Assembly: GCF_028769735.1 (NCBI RefSeq)
Contig: NC_088178.1
Coordinates: 682,001 to 746,000, forward strand
Length of the DNA stretch: 64,000 nucleotides
DNA from: Zonotrichia leucophrys gambelii
Taxonomy: Eukaryota > Chordata > Aves > Passeriformes > Passerellidae
Direction of reading: 5' to 3'
Shown here piece after piece: positions 40,301 through 48,800 of this stretch. Numbering within the stretch: the stretch's first letter is position 1; every line of letters begins with the position of its first letter. The translations under genes and the position numbers were made by a program. Under the pieces are notes generated by a model, which had not been told where the DNA came from, searched no databases, and was given only the letters and a program-made list of their open reading frames with translations.

Positions 40301-43300
40301 AAGGAGTATCCCCCATGCCATGAAAGCATCCTTCCAGATTTGCTCTTTTCTTTCCCTTTGACAGCTGTCACAGCTGGGTGGAGCTAGAGGAATCTACAAT
40401 TTATGCAGTTCAGGCATTCCTACAAAGACCTAAATCACTCCATTTGCCCTTTCCACAGACCCTGTAAATGGAACAAGCAGCTTCCCTTCCCCATGTCAGG
40501 GTGGCAGAGATGCCTATGGCTTGCTAAAAATCTTACTGGAGATGTGCTCTCCAATCCTTCAAGCACAAGAGGAGCACGGAGATACTTCAGATTTTATTTT
40601 GATCACTTGTGAACATTCCTACATGAGCAGGGTTTTCATGACATCCTTTCCTTTTCTGTGTGCATTTGTCAAGAAAGGAGCTGCCATAACAGATAAAGGA
40701 AGAAATCCTCCAAAAGGAAGGATGGTCAGTACATGCTTTCCTCCTTTTTCAAAGCAAATAAGCATCACATGCTGCCATCTGCAGTTCAAGGAGCTCCTTA
40801 AAAAATCACATATCAAAGTGGAGGAAAGGAGAGCAGGTCAGGTGGTTTTTATTTTCTTTTATTACTGTTTCCCTGCTCTGATATATCACTCAGGCCAGAC
40901 CCACCAAGGCAATTCACCACCTGAATTTCAGTGTTCTTCTGGTCCTTTATCTCCCTCTGCAACACACTGCTGTCACAGGAGAGGGTGCAGCTGGTGTGCC
41001 AGGCAGGAGCTGGGAGTGAGCAGTCAAGGCATGGATCTGGAGCTCAAGGAGCCTTCCTGTGACCTTAGAGAAGTCCCTTAGTCTTCCCCATCTCCAGAGT
41101 GCTCAAGTTAAACTGCAAAAGTATAAATGGCAACAAAAGTATAAATGGCAGTTATGTGAGCACCCAGGACCAAGATGGATTCTTCCATAATGTGCAACCA
41201 AGAGAGAGGAAAAAACATCACTCAGGTAGAAGAGACACACCAGACACCTCTCTGACATCTTCTTATGGCACTAGGATTGGGAAATTTATATTGAAAGACC
41301 TTCACAAGGCTCCCAACTAATCCCCTTCTCCACAGATATTATTTATAAAACTATATTCAGCATGTAAGACCAAGCTGGGGATGAACCTCAGGGTTCAGCT
41401 CACTTAAAACTATACTCTTCCACTCCTGACAAATATTTTCAGTGATTTACAAGATGATATTCAAATAAGAGCTATGCACTAGGCAGGCAGGCTAAAATGG
41501 AAAGGAACTACAAACCAAGTACAAGCACAGGCACAGACTTCATGCACTCAGACAAGGAACACCTGCATAGGTAGTGGTATTATGGGAAACTACAGCTTCA
41601 GAAAAACATTTTCTGCTACTTTTGTCAAACAAACAAAAATCTATTGCAGCTCCACACCTCTTTCCCATGCCATAAAAACCGAAAAGCAATCCCAGAAAAT
41701 AAATGTGTCCTCCAACTATCCAAATGCATATTGCACTGCTACCTGGTGTGGCTGTCAGGTTGTTAACCAAGTCCATCAGCCTCTGTTAAGAACAAGCAGC
41801 ATTGAAACCACTAATCATGACTCCATCAGCAAGGTTATGCCCAGAGTATTCACACAGCTTACTCTGACTCTCCACTGTCCAGGGGCCCACTGCTGTGACA
41901 TGTTTAAGGGGCTGGGTTTTACAGCAAGTTTACACCAAAGTTTACAGTTTTCACCGTGGGAAGAAAAAATTCTCACAGAACAAGAAACCAGGAGGCAGCA
42001 GCAGCAGAATTTTATAACCACTGACTGGTAGGCTTCAGTGGGATTCCTGAAGTGGCCAAAGATCAGCGTTTCCTTTTGAAAAATAAAGGATACAAGATCA
42101 CTGGAGAATGGCTTCTCTTTTCCAGAAAGCTGTTTCTATGCTCACAGTAACCCCTAGACCAAAGGAGTCTTCACAGCCTTCCTCTGGGATCTGGCAACTG
42201 CTGCCCTCCTTATTTTAACCAAGGTAATTAAGAGGTTGTACAAAAGAGCAAAGAAAAGCAAAGCTTGATCTGTGGACTAAGGCACTAGACTTGGATTAGA
42301 GGAACCTGTTTCAATTCTCTGTTGTGTAACAGGATCCTACACAAACCTGAGAAAGTTATTTAGTGCCTATGCCCAAGGCTTATTTCATTTGCATTAAATA
42401 CACAAGAGACCAGAGCTGGGGCAGAGAAGAAAAGCAGTAAAATATCGATTGTGTTCAGAGCAGACAACTCATTCACTTGCCAAGCAAAAGTAATTAGTGT
42501 CATTTGAAAAACAGTACAGCTCTCCAGCCTGAATTTCAGCTTTAATCACCAAGTTGTGACTAAAAAGGTTTCTCAGAAATCAGCAGAGCAGCTCTCAGCA
42601 GAACCACACACTGGTACCTCACAATGTACCAGCTGAGGCTGTGTTTGCTGTCCCCAGAGCCAGGAACCTGCCACATGCACTTGGAAATTCTGTCCCCAGA
42701 TGCTGCAGGCAATCAGTATGGGAGCAGCCAGGACCCAATAAGGTTGCAATGTGCAGGACCACATCCACGATGCTGTGGGAGACAGTCAATAAACAGACTT
42801 GCCATACACAGCAGACTGTGGATGAGTGGAAAAATAAAGACAGCCAAATGAAAAATAGCAGTCCTGCGAGTAACAGGACTTCCTGCTGAGCTACCAGCTG
42901 AACTATGCTGGTGGTTTTGCTCTGCATTCCACAGTGCTGAACCTTTCTTAATTCCATTTACAGAGCCACCAGGCTCACAGCCAACCAGGGGCTCATGCAG
43001 TGCTGTTTAGGGTGTTTTGCTTCCAAGGGCACAAGTGAATATTAAATGGAATTGGTATGAGGAGACCTTGATTCATCACAATACAATTCTCATACAATGA
43101 AAAGGCCCTAGATAGACATGTTTCGAGAGAGAAGGTGGGGAGTAGTGGTACATTTAAGAAGTAAATAGTGTTTCTGCTGTTTTGAGAAGCCAATCTGCAT
43201 TCAGCTCCTCTCTGGAGCAGTGGCCTTGTCCTTAAAGACATTATTCACAGTCCCCCTAAAGTAATCACACACAGTCCATTTCTTGTTTTGTCTAGAACTT

Positions 43301-44886
43301 CAATCCAAAACACTGCCTTCATGGTTCTCACGTCGCACTTCCTGGCTCTGACACAGGACTGGATAGAAAATGACCAACAGAATCATGGTATGAATGGGAA
43401 AAGAAGGAAAACACCAAATCTACTTCTGTCTTTGCAGATACTGAGAATGCAAATGCATAACATCACTGCAGAGATTTACCTGAAATAAAATGTCACAGGG
43501 ATGCAAGAGCCCGTGGAATATCCCAGTTTCCAGGACAAAGAGTAGCAAACCTGCCTCACAGCACGTTTCCTCATCACTAAACCTGAGGCCTGGTAAGTTG
43601 GTGGCACAGGTGTGCAACACACAGCACTCACTACAGGGAGAAAGGAGCCAAAGGTGCTACAAAACCAGTCCCAGGACAGATGGAAACTGCAGTCAGCCAG
43701 AATGGTGTTATTTACCTATGGCATCAGACTCTGTCCAGCTGCCCCCGTGGATCTGCTTCAGAAGCACATAGAGCAGCTTCCAGAAGTCTAGGCTCTGCAA
43801 AAGAGAGGGGTGGAAGGGGAGATCAGAGGGAAAAATATCTGCCATATTAATTATTTAGTCTTAATTAGGCAATTAAGCCCATATCTGAACATCACACATG
43901 GAACAGCACATCTGCTGACCCAGCCAGCACCATCTGATCAGGCAGGTTCATGTATGTCAATGCTCCTGTTCATGTTATGTTCACGTTCCTGCCTGGTGAA
44001 CACAGCATCTATAGAAAGGAGCACCCAGAAAGAAAACGGCTAATGTTGTACAGCAACACTCAGCACTCCTACAGAGAGACCCATGTGTGGAGCAGTCCAA
44101 AATCTGCTCTGATACAGCCACATATGGCCCAGCTCAGCCACAGTCAAACAGGCACCTGAACACATCCGACCAGCGCCAAACTCACAGAGGCACGACAGAA
44201 TGAGCTGGAACAGGGAATGGTTTCTTGGCTGCACAAGGACAGCATGCTGACAAACTCAAACAGTGATTCTTACGGCTGGAATCTCAGTCAACACTCGTAA
44301 AACCCTTAAAATAGCCGAGGAAGGGAGGTACCCTGTGTGCAAGCTGGCAGCCTCGGAGGCAAAGCAGCCAGACCCCAGCTGGGTACGGCAAAGGGCAGCA
44401 ACCCCAGGCGACACCGAGGAGGTGTCGCAGATCAGGGTGAAACACCAAGTTACAGCCACAGTGAGACACAGCCCTTCCCAGAGCGGCGAGTTTGCTGAGA
44501 TTCCCTAACACGTGTGAGCTGGGCGGACAGCGAGCCGGGGCCACAGCGAGCCGGGGTCACACCGCGGCCCCTCACGCAGGGCCTGTCCGAGGCTCAGTGC
44601 CCGTGGCGCTGCCATGCAGAGCCGAGTGTGTCCCCGGGCCCCGCCGCACTCGGGTGTCCCGCTGGTCCCCGCTGCCCCGTGCCCCGCAGGGTCTCCGGGC
44701 GGAGCGGCCGGCGCTCACCGCCTGCGGCCGGTCGAACCTGGCGCGGCGCAGGGTGTCGGGGGCGGGCCGGGCGTGGGGCGGCAGGGCCCGGCACAGCGCC
44801 CCGACGGCGGCAGACAGCGCCGGGCCCCGCTGCCGCTGCTGCTCCCGGGGCTGCACCCGGGGCTGCTCCCGCTGCCGCCCGCGCAT
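19227..44886 (-). CDS. TEDC1: TEDC1, tubulin epsilon and delta complex protein 1, partial (first five coding exons)
   Basis: Joining 44886-44719, 43794-43716, 38077-37875, 25359-25201 and 19325-19227 gives 708 nt, 236 codons in one continuous frame with GT-AG introns. The product resembles the N-terminal half of vertebrate TEDC1 (C14orf80 in human): RRARFDRP, DGSAGSRELLLAFSWLL, VDVRYLQWLHGRLRLQW, EQCRLLHK and SVTEADLIRHPE all have clear human counterparts. TEDC1 pairs with TEDC2 and with delta- and epsilon-tubulin; this complex keeps centriole triplet microtubules stable. The exons for the C-terminal half (FWQWM region and coiled coil) were not found. They lie left of the window or were missed in 1-19 kb. 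The gene is long for its protein because introns 2-4 are 5.6, 12.5 and 5.9 kb. Confidence 0.9.
19326..25200 (-). other. TEDC1 intron 4 (5.9 kb)
   Basis: AT-rich, with one copy of LTR family A at about 23262-23640. Nothing else could be supported. Confidence 0.7.
23262..23640 (+). mobile_element. solo LTR-like repeat, family A copy 2
   Basis: Same block order as copies 1 and 3, with AACAGGTGCATCTGTGATTGG, TAATGGCCAA, TTTAGTATAGTT, a short TA repeat, AATAAA (23560-23565), GAGTCAACATTCTCGTCTCT and an end in CCGTCACA. The 5' end is diverged. It is antisense to TEDC1 within intron 4. Confidence 0.72.
25201..25359 (-). CDS. TEDC1: TEDC1 coding exon 4
   Basis: The acceptor is CTGCTTCCAG and the donor GTAAAT; 159 bases, 53 codons, phase 0 at both ends. 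It begins CEDDVPERQEG and contains GRVDVRYLQWLHGRLRLQW and HQEQCRLLHK, close to the mammalian VDVRHVQWLxGKLRxxW and QEQCxLLxK. Exon skipping would keep the frame. Confidence 0.92.
26974..26995. repeat. poly-A tract (22 A)
   Basis: An uninterrupted A-run followed by A-rich sequence. A weak CR1-like tail (about 26925-26950) lies just before it. No target duplication was recognised. Confidence 0.85.
27124..27612 (-). mobile_element. LTR-like element (family C)
   Basis: Read on minus it starts TGTTAG, contains a TATA-like GTATATAATG (about 27290-27300), then AATAAA in GGAATAAACTGCATTTTGG (about 27168-27186), and ends near CTTACA. Layout and spacing fit an LTR in sense with TEDC1. Borders and family are inferred. 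Confidence 0.5.
34223..34263. repeat. short direct repeat, 17 bp at 24-bp spacing
   Basis: CATGGATTATGGATCCC occurs at 34223 and again at 34247. A local duplication in intron 3. Confidence 0.85.
35077..35117. repeat. overlapping AT-rich inverted repeats
   Basis: TACTGTTATATG and CATATAACAGTA form a perfect 12-bp stem with a 6-base loop (35077-35106). The right arm also pairs with the next segment: TGCATATAAC and GTTATATGCA, 10-bp stem, 5-base loop (35093-35117). Two alternative hairpins therefore share a strand. Confidence 0.85.
36395..36430 (+). repeat. AATAAA followed by poly-A (20 A): retroposed 3' tail
   Basis: AATAAA at 36395-36400 is followed after 10 bases by A20 (36411-36430). This is the arrangement expected at the 3' end of a reverse-transcribed polyadenylated RNA. 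The sequence before it (36290-36394) shows no recognised gene, so the source is unknown. Confidence 0.5.
37313..37694 (-). mobile_element. solo LTR-like repeat, family A copy 3
   Basis: The most complete copy: on minus it starts TGTCACAGGCACG and ends CACCACCACA, 382 bases, with the same internal blocks as the other two copies and AATAAA at 37376-37381. It is in sense with TEDC1 and ends 181 bases short of exon 3. No exact target duplication was found. Confidence 0.75.
37875..38077 (-). CDS. TEDC1: TEDC1 coding exon 3
   Basis: The acceptor is CTGTTGCAG and the donor GTGAGC; 203 bases. The exon completes Gly, then reads AQVRFVQWALWYHGY, PQLRRLPADGSAGSRELLLA, FSWLL and ends GDHTSVCT. The SRELLLAxSWLL block is the most recognisable part of TEDC1. 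The exon is GC-rich and CpG-rich compared with its AT-rich surroundings and lies between two LTR-like repeats. The long plus-strand frame over it is an antisense shadow. Confidence 0.93.
38219..38652 (-). mobile_element. probable LTR-like element (family D)
   Basis: On minus it carries a TATA-like CATATAAAAGTAAGC and AATAAAGATTCAGCC close behind, AT-rich upstream sequence, and a CCAATCAA-type box. The layout suggests an LTR in sense with TEDC1, 140 bases upstream of exon 3. No second copy in the window confirms it, and borders are approximate. Confidence 0.35.
41116..41150. repeat. short direct repeat, 17 bp at 18-bp spacing
   Basis: CAAAAGTATAAATGGCA occurs at 41116 and 41134. A small tandem duplication in intron 2. 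Confidence 0.85.
43716..43794 (-). CDS. TEDC1: TEDC1 coding exon 2
   Basis: The acceptor is TTTTGCAG. The exon reads SLDFWKLLYVLLKQIHGGSW then TESDAI plus one base, and the donor is GTAAAT. Length is 79 bases. It matches the conserved W-x-LL-hydrophobic helix following FDRP in TEDC1 proteins. The intron to exon 1 is 924 bases. Confidence 0.85.
43795..44718 (-). other. TEDC1 intron 1
   Basis: Intron of 924 bases from GTGAGC to TTGCAG. The right part is still GC-rich. No gene, RNA or transposable element was recognised. Confidence 0.75.
44719..44886 (-). CDS. TEDC1: TEDC1 coding exon 1
   Basis: Reads MRGRQREQPRVQPREQ and ends RRARFDRPQA, 56 codons, then the donor GTGAGC. G at -3 supports this ATG. 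The frame stays open upstream into the 10-bp repeat array, so a longer N-terminus is not excluded by a stop; this ATG is the first after the array and fits the family's N-terminal length. The basic, Arg/Gln-rich start differs from mammals, as expected of this poorly conserved segment. Confidence 0.85.
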
Positions 44887-44947
44887 CACGCCGTTCCCGC
44901 CGCCCCGGGCTCCAGCGGGAGCGCCCTTCCGGGCCGCCCGCCCGCGG

Positions 44948-44966
44948 CAGCGCCCCCTGGCCGCGG
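44948..44966 (-). promoter_or_regulatory. CTCF-like motif upstream of TEDC1
   Basis: The plus strand reads CAGCGCCCCCTGG, the reverse complement of the CTCF core CCAGGGGGCGCTG, with weaker agreement in the outer positions. It lies about 60 bases upstream of the TEDC1 start codon, between the start and the 10-bp array. Occupancy cannot be judged from sequence. Confidence 0.5.
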
Positions 44967-45010
44967 GGAGGGGGCACTGCGGGCGCGCCAGCCCTGCCTC
45001 TCGCCCTGGA

Positions 45011-45460
45011 TGCACCTCCCTGCATCTCCCTGGGTGTGTCTGCATCTCCCGGGATGTGTCTGCAACTCCCTGCATCTCCCTGGGTGTGTCTGCATCTCCC
45101 TGGATGTGTCTGCAATTCCCTGCATGTCTCTGCATCTCCCTGGATCTCTCTGCATCATCCTCCGTCTCCTTGGGTGTCCCTGCATGTCTCTACATGTCCC
45201 TGCATCACCCTGCATGTCCCTGCATCGCCCTGGATGTCTCTGCATGTCCCTGCACCGCCCTGCATCTCCCTGGATGTCTCTGCATCTCCCTGCATGTCCC
45301 TGCATCATCCTCCATCTCCTTGGATGTCCCTGCATGTCCCTGCATCATCCTCCATCTCCTTGGATGTCCCTGCAACTCTTTGCATGTCCCTGCATTGCCC
45401 TGGTTGTCCCTGCATCTCCCTGGATGTCTCTGCACATCCCTGGATGTCCCCGCACCTCCC
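45011..45460. repeat. 10-bp tandem array upstream of TEDC1 (45 units, no indels)
   Basis: Consensus TGCATSTCCC with variants such as TGGATGTCTC and TGCATCACCC. All 45 units keep exact 10-bp register. The array starts about 125 bases upstream of the TEDC1 start codon and may include part of the promoter or 5' UTR. It produces spurious open frames in several phases, because 10 is not a multiple of 3 and stops are rare. Confidence 0.92.
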
Positions 45461-45729
45461 GGACCGCCGGTGGTCCCGACGCTCCCTCGGCCTGCGCTCA
45501 TGCCTGGGGGCACAGGACGCTCCCGGGCTGTCACCCACGTGTGTCACCTCCCCCCGAGCCATGGACGCGCCTCCTGGCCCGGCAGAAAACACCCGGGAAG
45601 CCCTGCGAGCTCCCCCCACCCTTCCTGGCGGACAGAGCTGCTGCAAAAGCCGGCAGAGCTATGGCAAAAGCACAGCTCACTGCAGTCCGAACAGCTCCGG
45701 GGACACAGGGAGCAGCGCTGGGCAGCAGC

Positions 45730-45802
45730 AACTCTGCGTTATTCCTGCGATATCCCTGCGACATTCCTGCGATATTCCTGCGGTATCTCTGTGATATTCC
45801 TG
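45730..45802. repeat. 11-bp tandem array
   Basis: About six and a half units of the type ATTCCTGCGAT with some substitutions. It lies 270 bases beyond the 10-bp array, in the TEDC1 upstream region. It is CpG-bearing and distinct in sequence from the 10-bp array. Confidence 0.75.
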
Positions 45803-48800
45803 CCTGCCTCCTGCTCTCTCTCCCTGTGATATTCCTGTGCCCAGCCTGGGTCCCCAGGCATTGAACCCCCAACATGAAGCAATCCCAGGGGTTAATCCTT
45901 GGGGGCCAGAGCTGCTCTGTGAGAGAGGCCTGAGCTCCTGAGAGAAGCCTGGCCGTGACCAGGGTTTACAGAACCAGAACCTGGCACGGAGAGGGATTCC
46001 TGCTGTGGGTTAGCAGAGGGAGCACAGCTGGTCTGTGCCAGGGACACGGGTCTGCTCCGCCAGCGCTGCAGGGATCCTGCCTGTGCCTGGGCATGAGACC
46101 TGCTGGAAGCCCCCTCTGATGGTTTCTTGGCCAGTTCCCCAGCTCACAGCCCATTTAATGTGCTCACTGTGCATCTAGCGTGATGCCTTTACTTTTTTTC
46201 CACCAGTATCTGAACGACATGAAACAGCATGTGAAATTCCTTCCCGCTACAGAGCAGGCTCTTGCAGCCAAATGGCTGCTTGCAATGAGGAGAGAAATCA
46301 CAGTGGTCCAGAGGGTCCTCCAGCTAACGTGAACTGTGTTTGCACTCCTTCCCTCTGGTTGCTCCTCTCCGGCCTCCCACCCCTGTGCTGGGGAGCACAG
46401 CCCTTTCCAGTGGTGAGTGCTGCTTTAGAGCTCTCCCCATCCTGTGGATCCTGGCTCCTGCTCCAGCCAGCCCTGAAAGGACCCCTGGGTGTGAGTTATC
46501 CAGGCTTAAGGATTTTTAAAATATCTTCTCTAGCAGCTGTTGTCTCACATCCTCCTTTCCTAATGGCCTGGAAAGCATTTACCTTATCCCTTGTCCAGTT
46601 CTAGCTCAGCAATCTTTATCCACTTCTTTGCTCTCCTTCCTAACAGGCTTGGCATTTCCACATGGTTCCTTGCCTTTGGCTTCCCACAGCGCATAAAGTC
46701 CCTTTTTATTGCCCAGAGCCTTATCGAACCGGGACAATCCTGTGCTGTCTTTGGCACCCTTCTTGGCTTTCCATGCCTTGCTGCTATCGGGCGCTGTCTG
46801 CTCCCTCCATGACACATCGCTTGTCTATTTTCCCGTCCCTGCTGCAGTCTCCAGGCAGGAGGACCTTCAGCTGCAGCCAATTTCCTGTGTTTTCTTGACC
46901 ACTCCATAAACCCAGCTCAAAGCTTTCCCTGTCCCCACACACATTCCTCTGTCTAGGCCTTTCCACCCCAGGGCAGCTGCCGAGACAAGGGCTCTCCCGC
47001 ACGGCCCGGTGCACGCACAGGGAGTGGTTCTGTCCATCACCCCTCCTTGTGGGCTGCTGTCCCCCAGCCAACCCCCAGGCCAGCCAACATCACACTCAGC
47101 AGCTGGGATTCACACCGAGAGCCCTGTGCCACCCTCCATCCCGCTGGCCAAACCAGCCCCAGCACAGGGCTGGCGCTATGCTGGCCAGTGTCCCCTTGTG
47201 CCATGGCTCCCGCGGCACGCAGCCCCGTGGGCACAGCTGACACAGGGCACTGGCACTGTGCAGAGCTGGCACCAGACCACGAGAGGCCAGGCAGAGCATC
47301 CCAGGCTCCCAGCACCCCAGCAGCACGGCGGGTGCTCGCTGCCGGCCGCCAGGCCCCACTTATCTGCGCTGCCTGGGCCGTGCTCCAGCGTGGGAGAGGC
47401 CCAAGGGAAGGCAATGATTTCCTGCTGCAGACATGGATGCTGTGCTATGGACAGGCGATGGAGGTGACAGTGTGACAGCCCCAGCATGCTGTGGCGATGG
47501 CACCCTGCTGGCAGCAGAGCCCTGCTCATCCAGGCCACCCTCACTCCCCTCTCCCAGGCAGTAGCATTCTGGCAGATGGAAACCAGCCGTGGCTGATATC
47601 AGCATACAACCCTGATGTCATCATGGAGGTTGGAAGCCCCCAGGACCCTCTCTGTAGAAAGGAAGCAGGACAGAGCTGGCTTATCAGCTGGTCCCTGGCT
47701 CCCAGGCACTGAGGCAGATTCAGGGTGAGCACGGCAGCAGGGACAACAATGGCAAGGGAAAGTCCAGGCACATACTGAGTAGCCAGGGATTCTTTAGCTG
47801 GGAGAGGCCACTGGACTTTGCCCTCTCTGGGTTCCCAGGCCCGTGTGGTGCCACACAGCCCCACAGCCGCCCATTTCAGTGCCATGTGTCAGCCATGGCC
47901 ATTGCCGTGCCAAGTGACTCAGTGGGGCCGAGGGTGCCTGTTTGCAGCCGTGCCATGGCAACTCGCCCCACACACGGCCCTGCTGCGTGCACAGGGCTGC
48001 CTGAGGTGGTGATGGCTCCTGTCCCATTGCCTCATGCCGATTGTATGCGATAGCAGCCATCCCTGCCCGCTCCCTGATGTCACCTCAGTCTGCTCTGCCA
48101 AGGGCAAGGTGGGAGCTCTCCTCCTGCAAAAACAACTTCTTTGGTCTTTTGGGGTTTTGTTCTTAATGCTTTTATCCCCGTGAAGGCGTGGGCGGGAGCC
48201 AGCCTGTCTCCTGGCCAGGCCCCCAAGCCAGGCATCAGCTCTTCCCACGCTCCGCCGCCAGCTCGGGTGGCCAGAGTTCCTCACCTCTCTCCTTTCCCTC
48301 TCCTTTCCCTCTCCTTCCTGCAGTGGTATCTGCTGAGCAGCTGTCAGAGCAGAGCACAGCTTCCCTCCCTGCCTGCTCCAGGGAGGCCTTGGGTGGCTGG
48401 AGCGTTTCACACCCTGAGCAGGTCTGCCTGACCTGTACCACTTTCCACTGCGAACATTTCCAGCTCCTTCCCCGTGCTCTCCTGGCCCTTTCATACACAC
48501 TTGCTCTTCCCCCACTGGGACATCAAGTTAAGCAGAGTGGGAAAAGGCTTGCCCTGGCAGCATGGCCATGGTGCTGGCAGAAAGGAGCCAAGCGAGCACA
48601 GGGCTGTGGACACGCATTGCCTGCATCCATGGGCTGCAGCAATGCTGCCATGACCCCACAAATGCTCTGGTGCAGCTTTTCCTGGACACAGGCAGTCAGT
48701 CAGCAGCAGGCCTGTGTGTGGGCTGTAGCACCAAACTGCTCCCAGCAGTTGGATGGTTAAGAAAGGTATTGGTGTTTCAGGCCCTCTGATGCAGGGCTTT

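Larger units (their letters stand above)
38078..43715 (-). other. TEDC1 intron 2 (5.6 kb)
   Basis: AT-rich unique-looking sequence with one LTR-like element at its left end, an ACAT microsatellite near 38511-38525, and a small duplication at 41116-41150. Open frames of 186 residues (40521-41081, plus) and 149 residues (41582-42031, plus) show no recognised domain. Confidence 0.7.
44480..45010. promoter_or_regulatory. CpG island and promoter of TEDC1
   Basis: A block very rich in CpG covers exon 1 and about 120 bases upstream of the start codon, and ends abruptly at the 10-bp array. No TATA box is seen. Leftward transcription is inferred from TEDC1. Large overlapping frames on both strands here (over 400 residues on plus) run through CpG-rich sequence and the array and are not genes. 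Confidence 0.75.

Noticed and set aside
40521..41081. Plus-strand 186-codon frame in TEDC1 intron 2.
   Set aside because: No recognisable domain, no splice support, and antisense to an intron; taken as chance.
44492..45864. Three plus-strand frames of 416-445 codons across the TEDC1 CpG island and 10-bp array.
   Set aside because: They are antisense to TEDC1 exon 1, arise from CpG-rich sequence plus a stop-free repeat, are open in all three frames, and have no domain or splice support.
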